The notes: generated by a model from the sequence alone, not told the origin. Numbered from the stretch's first letter, positions 1-8,557 are shown. The stretch is 64,000 bases of DNA from Caulobacter sp. FWC26 (GCF_002742645.2 NZ_CP033875.1:930001-994000), one strand, 5' to 3'. Program-made: numbers and translations.

Positions 1-1912
1 GAAGGGCGTCCAGAACCTTGTCGCTCTTGCCCGGCTTCCAGGCCTCGAAGCTGGCATAGACCTCGGCGAAGCTGTTGGAGCTCTCGCGCTGGCTCTTGTT
101 GTAGAAAATCTGCGGGTTGCCACGGCCCAGATTGCTGGCGCGCCACAGGATTTCGGGCTCCTTGGCCAGGCGAGCGTCGACGAAGCGCAGCGCCTGATCG
201 GTCCGCGCCAGCGACGCGCCGTCGGGCGTTTCGATCCGGATCAGAAACTGCGGTGTCTCGGCGGGCGGGAACAGCGAGCTGCCGATCACCTTCACCAGCG
301 GAACCGTGGTGGCGCACAGGGCCAGCATCAGGGCCAGGGCCAGCCAGGGGCGGGCTAGCGAGGCGTGCAGGACGGGGCGATAAAAGCGCTGAATGCCGCC
401 GTTCACCGCTCGCAGGATCGCATTGCCCTCGGGGTCGGAGTGCTTGTCCAGGATCCGACTAGCCAGAAATGGAATGATGGTGAGCGACACGAGCAGGGAT
501 GCGCCCACCGTGCACAGCACCGTCACCGGCAGCGACTTGATGTAGGCGCCCGAGCCGGCGGGCAGGGCCATCAGCGGCAGGAAGGCCAGCATCAGGGTCG
601 CCGTGCAGCCGACGACCGCCAGGCCGATTTGCCGCGCGCCATTGACGGCCGCCTCCGTGCGTTCTTCGCCCTCACGGATACGTCGGGCGATGTTCTCGGT
701 GATGACGATACTGTCGTCGACCAGAAGGCCTAGCGCCAGCACGAAGCCGGCGATCGACAGCTGGTTCAGGGTGAACCCGAACGCCTGCAGCATCGACAGG
801 CCGATCAGCAGGCTGAGCGGGATCGACACCATCACCACCACACCGGCGCGCGGTCCCAGCGGCAACAGGGTGATCAGCACCAAAACAAGCGCGATGCCGA
901 AGTCGCGGAACAGGTTCTTGAGGCGATGCTTGACGTTCTCGGCCTGGAAGAAGGCGCGCTCCAGCTTCACCCCGGCGGGCAGGGCGCGCTCGTACTCGTC
1001 CAGGACCTTGCGGACTTCCTGGGTGATCTTGGCGACGTCCTGGCCGTCCTTCTGTTTGACGGTCACGAAGACGGCGCGTTTGCCGTTGAAGCGGGTGACG
1101 TGGGTGGGCTCCTGCTGGGCCCAGCCGATGGTGGCGACGTCCGAGACGCGCACCACCTTGCCGCCGATCGACCGCACGGGGGTGTCGCTGATGGTCTTCA
1201 GGTCGCGGAACGCGCCGCCGGACTTGACGTTGAAGCGCCGCTCTCCGGCCTGTACCGCGCCGATCGGCGCCTCGGCGCCGGCCGCGCGCAGGGCGTCGGT
1301 GACGGCGGTGGCGGGCAGCTTCAGGGCCGACAGCCGGGCCAGGTCCAGCGTCACCTGCACGTCCGACGGCGGCGCGCCCCAGTATTGCGCTTCACGCACG
1401 CCGGGCACGCGGTCCAGCCGTTCGCGAAGACGGTCGGCCACCTTTTCCAGGCGGCGCATCGGCAGGGTGTCGCTGGTCAACGCCACCTGCACGACAGACA
1501 CCTCGGTGGTGCGAGCGCGCTGGATGTCGAGGCGGGCCAGACCGGCGGGCAGATTGCCCCGGATGGCGTTCACCTCGCGGACCACCTGATCGTACTTGCG
1601 CTCGGGATCGACGTCCCAGGTGAAGTGAACCGAGACGACCGCCGCCCCGTCCAAGCTGACCGACTCGACCTTGTCGATATTGTCGAGCCCGTCGACCGCG
1701 TCCTCGATCGGATCGACGACCAGTTGCTCCATCTCCGAGGGCTCGGCGCCCGGCAGCACGGCGCGGACGACCACGATCGGAATGGGGAAGTGGGGGTCTT
1801 CCGAGCGTGGAATACTGGTGAAGGCGTTGATCCCCAGCATCACCAGGAGGCCAAACGCCACGAGCGTGAACTGCCAACGGCGAACCGCGAACGTCGAAAG
1901 ATCGAACTTCAC
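1..1912 (-). CDS. RND family efflux transporter permease (3' end outside window)
   Basis: Inner-membrane proton-driven pump of the AcrB/RND superfamily, which works with a periplasmic adaptor and an outer-membrane channel. The minus strand is open from a GTG at 1912 to the window edge, about 637 residues. The protein starts MKFDLSTFAVRRWQF, followed by the first membrane helix and then the periplasmic porter region, which includes SIPRSEDPHFPIP near residue 35. Further on is a block of helices with GLLVDDSIVITENI, the paired acidic residues of RND helix 4. The GTG start lies 3 bp after the adaptor stop, so the two are surely co-transcribed. The other long reading frames here are antisense shadows. 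The C-terminal half lies outside the window, and substrate cannot be predicted. Confidence 0.93.
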   Translation of the reverse strand, partial: MKFDLSTFAVRRWQFTLVAFGLLVMLGINAFTSIPRSEDPHFPIPIVVVRAVLPGAEPSEMEQLVVDPIEDAVDGLDNIDKVESVSLDGAAVVSVHFTWDVDPERKYDQVVREVNAIRGNLPAGLARLDIQRARTTEVSVVQVALTSDTLPMRRLEKVADRLRERLDRVPGVREAQYWGAPPSDVQVTLDLARLSALKLPATAVTDALRAAGAEAPIGAVQAGERRFNVKSGGAFRDLKTISDTPVRSIGGKVVRVSDVATIGWAQQEPTHVTRFNGKRAVFVTVKQKDGQDVAKITQEVRKVLDEYERALPAGVKLERAFFQAENVKHRLKNLFRDFGIALVLVLITLLPLGPRAGVVVMVSIPLSLLIGLSMLQAFGFTLNQLSIAGFVLALGLLVDDSIVITENIARRIREGEERTEAAVNGARQIGLAVVGCTATLMLAFLPLMALPAGSGAYIKSLPVTVLCTVGASLLVSLTIIPFLASRILDKHSDPEGNAILRAVNGGIQRFYRPVLHASLARPWLALALMLALCATTVPLVKVIGSSLFPPAETPQFLIRIETPDGASLARTDQALRFVDARLAKEPEILWRASNLGRGNPQIFYNKSQRESSNSFAEVYASFEAWKPGKSDKVLDAL

Positions 1913-1915
1913 GGC

Positions 1916-2980
1916 CTAGCGCCCCAGCCGGGTGGGATCGACCACGCTGACGGCCTCGCCGTCCGAGACGAAGCCCGCCCCGGCGGTGATGACCTGGGCG
2001 CCGTTCGGCAGGCCCGAAACGAGTGCGTTGTCGCCGTCGAAGCCGCCAAAGCCCACGGCCGTCCTCCGGGCCTTGCCGCCGTCGACCCGGAAGACGAAGG
2101 CGCGTTGGCCGTTGGCCTCCAGCACCGCTTCGGCCGGGACGCGGGCATAGGTGGTGGTGACGCCCGGTGCGGCGCGGACGCTGAGCGTGGCGTGGGCCAC
2201 CTGGCCGCTGCGCAGCGCCGGCGGCGGCGCGGAAAGCTCGATCTCGACCAGGATCGCGCCGGTGCGGGCGTCCGCGGCCTCTCCAACCCGCGTGATACGG
2301 CCGTTCAGTGCGCTCGCCCCGATTTCCTCGACCGTTACGGTCGCCGTATCGCCGACCCGGACGCGCGCGGCGTCCCGAGCGGCTAGCGGCAGTCGGAGGA
2401 CAAGCGGGCTATTGAGGTCGGCGACGCGCGCCACCACCTGGCCCGCGCCGACCACCTCGCCCGCCTGGGCGCGGCGCTCCAGCACTACGCCCGAGACGGG
2501 AGACACAAGGCTGGCCCAGCGACGATCGAAATGCGCCGCGTCAAAGGCGGCCTGGGCTGACTTCAGCGCACTGGTCCGGTCGTCGATGCGCTGGCGGCTG
2601 ACATAGCCTTTCTCGAACAGCACCTTGTCGCGCTCCAGGTCGCGGCGCACGCGCTCGAGGTCGGCCTGGGTCTGCTGCTGGCGGGCGTCGACACCGGCGG
2701 GGTCAATGGCGGCGATGAGTTGTCCGGCCCGCACGCTGTCGCCGGCCTCGACCTTCATCGCGGTCAGGACGCCGGGAATCCGGAACGACAGCGCCATCTC
2801 GCGGCGGCGCTCCAGCGTTCCTGCGCCGGACACCGTGCCAGCGGCGTCAGGCGCGGCGACGCGAGCGGCCTCGACCGGCGTTGGCGCGGGGGGCGCCTCG
2901 GTCTTGGTCTTTCCGCCGCAGCCGCCTAGCGTCGCCGCCAAGAGGAGGGCCGCCAGGGGAGGAAGCGGTGTCCGCCACAT
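1916..2980 (-). CDS. RND efflux periplasmic adaptor lipoprotein (HlyD/AcrA family)
   Basis: Membrane fusion protein that links the downstream RND pump to an outer-membrane factor. The first 20 residues are a lipoprotein signal ending in LGGC, so the mature protein should be lipid-anchored in the periplasm. Then come a lipoyl half-motif around VEAGDSVRAGQLIAAIDP, a coiled-coil hairpin (about residues 100-150), the second lipoyl half (VSPVSGVVLERRAQAGE) and beta-barrel domains. I chose ATG 2980 over TTG 2992 because it gives a clean lipoprotein signal, has GGAA at a sensible distance, and lies outside the operator palindrome. About 354 aa, a normal length. It is transcribed divergently from the TetR gene. 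Confidence 0.93.
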   Translation of the reverse strand: MWRTPLPPLAALLLAATLGGCGGKTKTEAPPAPTPVEAARVAAPDAAGTVSGAGTLERRREMALSFRIPGVLTAMKVEAGDSVRAGQLIAAIDPAGVDARQQQTQADLERVRRDLERDKVLFEKGYVSRQRIDDRTSALKSAQAAFDAAHFDRRWASLVSPVSGVVLERRAQAGEVVGAGQVVARVADLNSPLVLRLPLAARDAARVRVGDTATVTVEEIGASALNGRITRVGEAADARTGAILVEIELSAPPPALRSGQVAHATLSVRAAPGVTTTYARVPAEAVLEANGQRAFVFRVDGGKARRTAVGFGGFDGDNALVSGLPNGAQVITAGAGFVSDGEAVSVVDPTRLGR

Positions 2981-2992
2981 AAGCTGTTCCAA

Positions 2993-3023
2993 ATCAATCG
3001 GTGATAAGTTATCGGTGATTGAT
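2993..3023. promoter_or_regulatory. 31-bp palindromic operator between RND operon and TetR gene
   Basis: A symmetric site reading ATCAATC-N3-GATAA-G-TTATC-N3-GATTGAT, with both arm pairs perfect around base 3008. It sits 12 bp upstream of the adaptor start and 45 bp upstream of the TetR start. This is the classic position for a site where a TetR repressor controls both itself and a divergent pump operon. Binding is inferred. Confidence 0.7.
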
Positions 3024-3068
3024 AACAGCGTCTTGTCAAGCTGGCCAGACGAGTCCTAGGACGTTTGG

Positions 3069-3701
3069 ATGAAATCGCCGAAGATCAGATCTCCCCGTAA
3101 ACCCAAGGGGCACGGGGCCGAGCGCCGCGAAGAGATCCTTGACGCCGCCCAGGGTCTGTTCGCGCAGAAGGGCGTGCATGCCGTCTCAACTCGTCAGATC
3201 GCCGAGATCGCCGGCATCTCGCAGCCGGCCCTCTACGCTTACTTCACCACCAAGGACGACATCGCCGCCGAACTGTGTGTGCGAGCCTTCGCGATCCTCG
3301 GGCAGCGGATGGCCGAAGCGCGGGTAAACTATACCCCGACGACCGAGAACTTTGATCGTTGCCTGCGGGTCTATATCGACTTTGGCCTCGACCACCCCGA
3401 CGCCTATCGCGTGGCGTTCATGCTGGAGAAGAGCGTCGACGGATCGTTCCTGGAAAAGACCGGCGGAAAGCCGATGGCGGCGGGTCAAGAGGTGTTCCAG
3501 GTCTTCGTCGAGATGGTCGGCGAGCTGCACGCCAGCGGGCTAATGGCCGGCGACGACGTCATGGCGGCGACCCAGTCTCTGTGGGCGGGACTGCACGGGC
3601 TGGTCTCGCTGCTGATCGCCCGGCCGGAATTCCCGTGGATCGAGCGCGAGACGCTGATCGCCACCCACGTCGCCATGCTGCGCAGAGGGGCCCTCAAATA
3701 G
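3069..3701 (+). CDS. TetR/AcrR family transcriptional regulator
   Basis: A 210-residue one-domain repressor of the usual TetR length. The N-terminal helix-turn-helix spans about residues 20-65 (EEILDAAQGLFAQKGV, then STRQIAEIAGISQPALYAYF). The remaining all-helical part would be the ligand-binding and dimer domain. It is divergent from the RND adaptor and pump, with a 31-bp palindrome in the 88-bp gap. It therefore probably represses the pump operon and itself, and is released by a pump substrate. The ligand cannot be read from sequence. Confidence 0.92.
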   Translation: MKSPKIRSPRKPKGHGAERREEILDAAQGLFAQKGVHAVSTRQIAEIAGISQPALYAYFTTKDDIAAELCVRAFAILGQRMAEARVNYTPTTENFDRCLRVYIDFGLDHPDAYRVAFMLEKSVDGSFLEKTGGKPMAAGQEVFQVFVEMVGELHASGLMAGDDVMAATQSLWAGLHGLVSLLIARPEFPWIERETLIATHVAMLRRGALK

Positions 3702-3782
3702 GCGGCGCGCCTCTGCCGGGGCGTTGAAGTCGACGCTCTCGGCCTCTAAGTGAGCGCCTCGCTCTTTCGGGAAGGATCCCCC

Positions 3783-3983
3783 ATGGCCAAGCTCCTGCCG
3801 CTTCAATCGTTCAGCCTGCAGGAGACCGAGGACGGCTACCGCCTGTTGGTTTCGGCCATCGGGGGCGAGTCGATCTACGTCTCGATCACCCCCGACCAGA
3901 TGGACGACATCATCGACAGCCTCGAGAACGCCATGGGCGGCGAGGCGGACGGCGCCGAAGCCGAGGACGACGACGCGTTCTAA
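3783..3983 (+). CDS. Small acidic protein, unknown function
   Basis: A 66-residue cytoplasmic protein starting MAKLLPLQSF. I chose ATG 3783 because GGAAGGA lies just upstream; an upstream in-frame GTG at 3750 has no such signal. The body alternates hydrophobic and polar residues as in a small beta-sheet fold (YRLLVSAIGGESIYVSITPDQ). It ends in a very acidic tail (EADGAEAEDDDAF). No signal peptide or membrane segment is seen. The stop overlaps the stop of the convergent MocR-type gene by a few bases. I do not recognise the family. Confidence 0.75.
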   Translation: MAKLLPLQSFSLQETEDGYRLLVSAIGGESIYVSITPDQMDDIIDSLENAMGGEADGAEAEDDDAF

Positions 3984-5326
3984 GGCGTGCTGAGCGATGC
4001 GAGCGCTTTCAGTCCTCTCGCCAGCGCCGCTGGCTTGCTCGCCGCGCCGAGCGAAATCCGCAAACCTTCGCCAGTGGCGCCGGGCGGCCTGAAGGCGTCA
4101 GCGCCGACCAGGGCCAAGCCGCGCTCGCGCGCCATCGGCGTCGCTGTCGCGTCCGGAAGCCAGACGTGCAAGCTCTCCGGGCCGCCGATGGCCTGGGGCA
4201 GAAGCTCCGAAGCCAGCCTACGACGCGCTACGGCCTCGGCGCGCACGCCCGCCAGCACCTTGGCCGCCACGCCCTCACGGATCCAGGTGGTGACCACGCC
4301 CGCCATCAGAGGGGCGGGCATCTGAGCTATGGTGTGCAGTGTTTCCGCCAAGCCTTCGGCGCGTCCGGGGGGGCTGGCGACATAGGCTAGCCGCAGCCCC
4401 GGAGAGAGCGCCTTGGCGGTGGTCGCGACATGGAACACGCCCTCGGGCCATAAGGCCGCCAGGGCGGGAAGGGGTTGGGCCGGCAACAGGCCATAGGCGT
4501 CGTCTTCCAAGACAGTCACCCCTGCCGCGCGCGCCACATCTATGATCGCCGTGCGCCGGGACCGGCTCATGGTCGCGGTCGTGGGGTTCTGGAAGGTCGG
4601 GGTGCAGCAGATCAGGCGGGGATCATGCGCCGCCATAAGCTGCGCCAGCGCCTCGGGCTCCAGGCCCTCGGCGTCCATCGGGCAGGCGACAAGTTTTAGT
4701 CCGCGCCGCCTCGCCGTCGCCAGAAGGCCGGGGTAGGTCAGGGTCTCAACCAGGATCGTATCGCCGGGCCGCGTCAGGTGATCGATCAGGGCTGTGAGCG
4801 CCGTCTGGGCGCCGCTGGTGACCACCACCCGGGCCGGGTCGATCCCATCCAGCGTGGGCGCGAGCCAAGCCGCGCCCGCCGCGCGTTGAGCCAGCGAGCC
4901 CGCGCCGGGATGATAGGCCATCAAGGTCGCGGGATCGGAGCGGGCCAGGATCGCACCGGTGGTCTCGCGCAGGAGGCCGGCAAGGTTCACCCCCTGAGGC
5001 GGGGGCGGCAGGTTCATCGACAGGTCGACGAGGCCGCTTTCCTCGTCTTCCGTCCGTCGACGGATGAAGGTGCCTCGACCGGTCGTCCCTTCGATAAGGC
5101 CCTGCTCGCGCGCGAGGCCATAGGCGCGGGTGACGGTGGTGAAGTCCACGCCTATCCGCAGCGCGACTTCGCGCTGGGCGGGAATCTGGTCGCCGACCTG
5201 CAATTCGCCCTCGGCCACCGCCGCCTCCAGCGCCAAGGCGATCCGACGATAGACGGGTCCCTCAAGCGTCTCGATCCGTCGCAGCCAAGCCGCAGCCGGA
5301 TTCGGCGATCCCTTAGTTGCGGGCAT
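3980..5326 (-). CDS. MocR/PdxR-type GntR regulator with aminotransferase domain
   Basis: A fusion of an N-terminal GntR winged helix (about residues 15-80; EVALRIGVDFTTVTRAYGLAREQGLIEG) to a fold-type I aminotransferase-like domain. The aminotransferase part has the expected PLP lysine at about K305 in TTAKALSPGLRLAYV, and DDAYG upstream. About 448 aa from ATG 5326, normal for MocR proteins, which sense PLP or amino-acid derivatives rather than catalyse. Another in-frame ATG at 5340 lies inside the palindrome at 5337-5362, so 5326 is preferred. It is divergent from the DUF983 gene, so that gene or the regulator itself is the likely target. The effector is unknown. Confidence 0.9.
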   Translation of the reverse strand: MPATKGSPNPAAAWLRRIETLEGPVYRRIALALEAAVAEGELQVGDQIPAQREVALRIGVDFTTVTRAYGLAREQGLIEGTTGRGTFIRRRTEDEESGLVDLSMNLPPPPQGVNLAGLLRETTGAILARSDPATLMAYHPGAGSLAQRAAGAAWLAPTLDGIDPARVVVTSGAQTALTALIDHLTRPGDTILVETLTYPGLLATARRRGLKLVACPMDAEGLEPEALAQLMAAHDPRLICCTPTFQNPTTATMSRSRRTAIIDVARAAGVTVLEDDAYGLLPAQPLPALAALWPEGVFHVATTAKALSPGLRLAYVASPPGRAEGLAETLHTIAQMPAPLMAGVVTTWIREGVAAKVLAGVRAEAVARRRLASELLPQAIGGPESLHVWLPDATATPMARERGLALVGADAFRPPGATGEGLRISLGAASKPAALARGLKALASLSTP

Positions 5327-5336
5327 GACGGCATAT

Positions 5337-5362
5337 CCATACATTATGTTCGTAATGTATGG
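5337..5362. promoter_or_regulatory. 26-bp perfect palindrome in MocR/DUF983 divergent region
   Basis: CCATACATTA-TGTTCG-TAATGTATGG: ten-base arms with no mismatch around a six-base spacer. It lies 11 bp upstream of the regulator start and about 30 bp upstream of the DUF983 start. It is AT-rich in a GC-rich genome, so it may overlap the promoters. The likely ligand is the adjacent MocR-type protein. Confidence 0.7.
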
Positions 5363-5393
5363 ATCAATCCCGCGATTGTAGGAAGGGCTTTTG

Positions 5394-5804
5394 ATGGCCG
5401 ACGCCACCTATCCCAACGCTCCGACCCCGATAAGGGCCGGCTTGAAGTGCTGCTGCCCCCGTTGCGGCGAAGGCAAGCTGTTCCAGGGGTTCCTGAAGTT
5501 GGCGCCCGCTTGCGATCGCTGCGGCCTGGACTACGGATTCGCCGATCCGGCCGATGGTCCGGCATTTTTCGTGATGAGCGGCGTGGGGATCGTGATCACC
5601 GCCGTCTTCGCCTGGGTGGAGGTCGTCTATCGCCCGCCGATGTGGGTGCATCTGGTCACGGTGTTTCCCGCCTTCCTGGTGGGCTGTCTGGCGACCTTGC
5701 GTCCCGTAAAGAGCTGGCTGGTCGCCGCGCAGTACATCAACAAGGCCGAGGAGGGCCGCTTCGAAAGCCTTGGCCGCCACGACTTCGATCCGCGGCGGCT
5801 TTAG
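5394..5804 (+). CDS. DUF983 family membrane protein
   Basis: 136 residues from ATG 5394, with GGAAGGG just upstream. The N-terminal part holds a four-cysteine zinc-ribbon-like motif (CCCPRCGEGKLF, then CDRCGLDYG), typical of DUF983. Two hydrophobic helices follow (about residues 55-80 and 83-105). Biochemical function is unknown for the family; it occurs widely in Alphaproteobacteria. It is divergent from a MocR-type regulator, sharing a palindromic operator. Confidence 0.88.
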   Translation: MADATYPNAPTPIRAGLKCCCPRCGEGKLFQGFLKLAPACDRCGLDYGFADPADGPAFFVMSGVGIVITAVFAWVEVVYRPPMWVHLVTVFPAFLVGCLATLRPVKSWLVAAQYINKAEEGRFESLGRHDFDPRRL

Positions 5805-5809
5805 GCAGG

Positions 5810-6118
5810 CTATTTCAGCAGCAGCTGTCCACGACGGCTCAGCTCGTCCTTGATCTTGCCGGCGGCCATGCCGAGCAGGCCCGGCAGCGAGAGGTCGAGG
5901 CGGGCATGGTCGTCCAACACCTGCACGACGCCGGTGATGGTCTGACCCATGGCCACGGCCGAGAAGTTCAAGACATCGCCCGCCCAGCTTTGCGAGAAGC
6001 GGGCCGCATCGCCGCCAGGGATCTGACCGGCCAGCTGCGAGAGCCCTTCTTCCAGGCGACGCCGGGCTTCGGCCGCGCCCAACTGGTGGGGGATGTTGAT
6101 GCTGACGGTCTTGGCCAT
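5810..6118 (-). CDS. Polyhydroxyalkanoic acid system family protein
   Basis: A 102-residue cytoplasmic protein from ATG 6118 (MAKTVSINIPHQLGAAEARRR). The opening, the middle strand pattern (FSAVAMGQTITGVVQV) and the end (LDLSLPGLLGMAAGKIKDEL) fit the small family often found near polyhydroxyalkanoate synthesis or granule genes. No other PHA gene is in this window, so the role is from family resemblance only. It ends 5 bp from the convergent DUF983 gene. Confidence 0.75.
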   Translation of the reverse strand: MAKTVSINIPHQLGAAEARRRLEEGLSQLAGQIPGGDAARFSQSWAGDVLNFSAVAMGQTITGVVQVLDDHARLDLSLPGLLGMAAGKIKDELSRRGQLLLK

Positions 6119-6233
6119 GGTGTCCTCGTGATTCCGAGCCGTTGAAATGCGCGCGGTGGACGGCAAGTTCAATACGTCCGATTTTGTCGCATAAGCCGGT
6201 CAAGGTCGTTCCCATCAGATGAGGGACGACGAC

Positions 6234-6449
6234 ATGACCGACTTCGCCATGACCCAGCCGTTCGCCACGCCGCGCCGGTCTGCTCGTTTCGTCCGCCCGG
6301 GGCGTCCGGGTGGCTTGTGGGGCGCCGTCCACTATGCCGGCGTGCTGCTGGTCTGGCTGGCCCTGTTCGTTGTCGACCGTCCGCTGGCCCTGAAGGTGAT
6401 GGCCGAACGCCGGGCCGACTCGCCAATCCCGCGTCACTGGGGCTGGTAG
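6234..6449 (+). CDS. Small single-span membrane protein, unknown function
   Basis: 71 residues from ATG 6234, chosen because GAGGGA sits about 7 bp upstream; ATG 6219 is the in-frame alternative. It has a proline/arginine-rich N-terminus, then one hydrophobic helix (WGAVHYAGVLLVWLALFVVD), and ends in a short basic tail. It lies 18 bp upstream of the dipeptide epimerase gene and may be co-transcribed with it. I do not recognise the family. Confidence 0.6.
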   Translation: MTDFAMTQPFATPRRSARFVRPGRPGGLWGAVHYAGVLLVWLALFVVDRPLALKVMAERRADSPIPRHWGW

Positions 6450-6467
6450 AGGTCCGCAAACGGCGCC

Positions 6468-7481
6468 ATGCCTGCGGTCATGTTGATCGCCGCTTCCGCT
6501 CGCCCGGTCTCGCATCCGCTGAAGGCCCCGTTCCGCATCTCGCGTGGGGTCAAGACCGCCGCCGAGGTGGTCGAGGTGGTCGCGCGGGCCAACGGGCATG
6601 TCGGGCGCGGCGAGAGCGTGCCCTATGCGCGCTACGGCGAGACGGTGGAGAGCGTGCTGGCGCAGTTGTCGCCGGCCCTCGCGGCCGACGACGTCGAAGC
6701 CGCCTGCGCCGCTCTGCCGCCGGGCGCGGCCCGCAACGCGCTCGACCTCGCGCTATGGGACCTGCGCGCGCGACGCACGGGGGTCAGCGTCGCCGAGGCG
6801 ACGGGGCTTAACACCCCGGACGATCTGGTCACCGCCGTCACCATCAGTCTCGACACCCCTGAGGCCATGGGCGCGGCTGCGCGCGCGGTCGCGGATGCGC
6901 CGCTCATCAAGATCAAGCTCTCGGCCGAGGACCCCGCCGCCCGTCTGCGCGCCGTGGCCGTCGCCGCGCCGAAAGCACGGTTCATCGTCGATCCCAACGA
7001 GGGCTGGACTTTTGAGATCCTGAACGACCTGAGGCCTCTGCTTGCCGATCTGCCCATCGCCCTCGTCGAGCAACCTCTGCCGGCGGGCGAGGACCAAGCG
7101 CTGGAGGGCTGGGATCCCCCGTTCACCATCTGCGCCGACGAAAGCGTCCATGTTGGCGGCGACCTCGCCGCCCTGCGCGGGCGCTATGGCGCCGTGAACC
7201 TGAAGCTCGACAAGACGGGAGGTCTGACGGAGGCCGTGGCCATGCTGAAGGCTGCGCGCACCCTGGGCTTTCAGGTGATGACCGGCTGCATGGTCGCCTC
7301 GTCTCTGGGCGTCGCGCCGGCCCTGCACCTCGGCGGGGCCAGCGACTTCGCCGATCTCGACGGCCCTTGGTGGCTAGCGACGGATCATCCCGGTGGCTTG
7401 CGTGTGGACCGGGGAAGGATCGCGCCGCCAAAGCCCGGCTTCTGGGGAGATGGTCAGGCCGCCGAAGGGCTATGGCTGTAA
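6468..7481 (+). CDS. L-Ala-D/L-Glu (dipeptide) epimerase, enolase superfamily
   Basis: A 337-residue muconate-lactonizing subgroup protein. It shows the KxK catalytic pair (LIKIKLSAED), the metal ligands in VDPNEGW, VEQPL and ADES, and the opposite lysine in NLKLDKTGG. This arrangement marks dipeptide epimerases, which interconvert L-Ala-D-Glu and L-Ala-L-Glu from recycled peptidoglycan. Exact dipeptide specificity varies in the family and cannot be fixed here. The last 28 bases overlap the end of the convergent HxlR-type gene. Confidence 0.85.
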   Translation: MPAVMLIAASARPVSHPLKAPFRISRGVKTAAEVVEVVARANGHVGRGESVPYARYGETVESVLAQLSPALAADDVEAACAALPPGAARNALDLALWDLRARRTGVSVAEATGLNTPDDLVTAVTISLDTPEAMGAAARAVADAPLIKIKLSAEDPAARLRAVAVAAPKARFIVDPNEGWTFEILNDLRPLLADLPIALVEQPLPAGEDQALEGWDPPFTICADESVHVGGDLAALRGRYGAVNLKLDKTGGLTEAVAMLKAARTLGFQVMTGCMVASSLGVAPALHLGGASDFADLDGPWWLATDHPGGLRVDRGRIAPPKPGFWGDGQAAEGLWL

Positions 7482-8446
7482 TTCGCTTCCCCGCTAGGGG
7501 AGGAACCCAGCCGCGTGTTCCCCGTGTCGACCCCGCCGCCGCAAGAGCCGCATCGGACGACTGGCTCAAGCCGTGCGCCACAGCGGTGTGTCAGAATTTC
7601 TGGTGGGCCCTCGTTTCCTGACAGCCAGCGATCGCCCCAGGCCATCAGCGCAGCGATCAGTGGGAAAAGGTCACGTCCCTCCTGGGTGAGACGGTACTCC
7701 CAGCGCTCGGGCTTTTCCTGATAGCGCACGCGTTCCAGCATGCGGCGGGCGACGAGGCGCTCCAGGCGATCGGTCAGGATGTTGCTGGCGACCTTCAGTT
7801 CAGCCTGGAAATCGCTGAAGCGACGCAGGCCGTAGAAGGCGCCCGCGACGACGTGCGCGGTCCAGCGGTCACCCAGCACCTCGATTCCGCGCTCCAGCAT
7901 GGGATGCAGGCCCTCGCCGCCGACGTCGTCATGGCTGGCGCGGCGCGAGTGTCGGGCGCGGGGGGCGGGCTCCAGGCCAGCGCCCGGGCCGGGCGACAGG
8001 GTGATGTCGCGGACCTTGACGATCTCACCGCAAGCGGCGCAGCACAGAACCGGCTTCAGCGGCTCTCCGCAGGTGGTGTGGATGATCTGGTGCGACGGGC
8101 AGGCCGGATCGAAGCGCCAGCGCATCTCCCAGCCCAGCAGCATCAAGGCCGAGTCGTAGAGATCGCGGCCCATCGGCGTTAGGCGATACTCCGACCGTGG
8201 CGGGCGATCCTGATAGAGCCGTCGCTCCAGTACGCCGCCCGCTTCCAGGCGCTTGAGGCGATCGGTCAGCAGCGAACGCGCAACGCCGGTCATTTCGACA
8301 AAGCCGTCGAAGCGGCTCACGCCCATGAAGGCCGCATAGAGCACCAGCAAGGTCCAGCGGTCGCCAATCAGGTTCAGCGCGCGCGCGGCTGAACTGCGGC
8401 GCACCAGCGCCGTACGGGCGGGGTCTGAAGCCGTCGGCGGGACCAT
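7454..8446 (-). CDS. HxlR family regulator with two tandem HxlR domains
   Basis: 330 residues with two complete HxlR winged helices. The first has LNLIGDRWTLLVLYAAFMGV and LLTDRLKRLEAGGVLERRLY; the second has IEVLGDRWTAHVVAGAFYGL and ILTDRLERLVARRMLERVRY. Each is followed by a small cysteine motif resembling a zinc ribbon (CGEPLKPVLCCAACGE; CGARLEPVVRCGSCGG). Most HxlR proteins are single 110-150-residue units that dimerise, so this looks like a built-in dimer. The last 15 or so residues are encoded by a short hairpin (7487-7502) of the sort seen in intergenic repeats. It is divergent from a thiolase-like gene, the likely target. Confidence 0.88.
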   Translation of the reverse strand: MVPPTASDPARTALVRRSSAARALNLIGDRWTLLVLYAAFMGVSRFDGFVEMTGVARSLLTDRLKRLEAGGVLERRLYQDRPPRSEYRLTPMGRDLYDSALMLLGWEMRWRFDPACPSHQIIHTTCGEPLKPVLCCAACGEIVKVRDITLSPGPGAGLEPAPRARHSRRASHDDVGGEGLHPMLERGIEVLGDRWTAHVVAGAFYGLRRFSDFQAELKVASNILTDRLERLVARRMLERVRYQEKPERWEYRLTQEGRDLFPLIAALMAWGDRWLSGNEGPPEILTHRCGARLEPVVRCGSCGGGVDTGNTRLGSSPSGEANYSHSPSAA

Positions 8447-8520
8447 GGCGGGCTTGGTGGAGCGTTTCGGTCTGGCGAGTCAATGTTCGACGATGGCGTG
8501 GACTCCCGACACGTCGCTTG

Positions 8521-8526
8521 TATAAT
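8521..8526 (+). promoter_or_regulatory. Consensus -10 box (TATAAT) upstream of thiolase gene
   Basis: A perfect TATAAT in otherwise GC-rich DNA, 32 bp before the thiolase ATG; no good -35 is seen. CTTGT at 8517 and ACAAG at 8540 flank it as a weak inverted repeat, so a regulator could bind over it. The divergent HxlR protein is the obvious candidate. Confidence 0.45.
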
Positions 8527-8557
8527 CGGACTAACTAGAACAAGCGGGGGTGAGGCC

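Noticed and set aside
926..2386. 486-codon plus-strand frame across the RND genes
   Set aside because: It covers the end of one minus-strand gene and most of another, both with clear RND family motifs.
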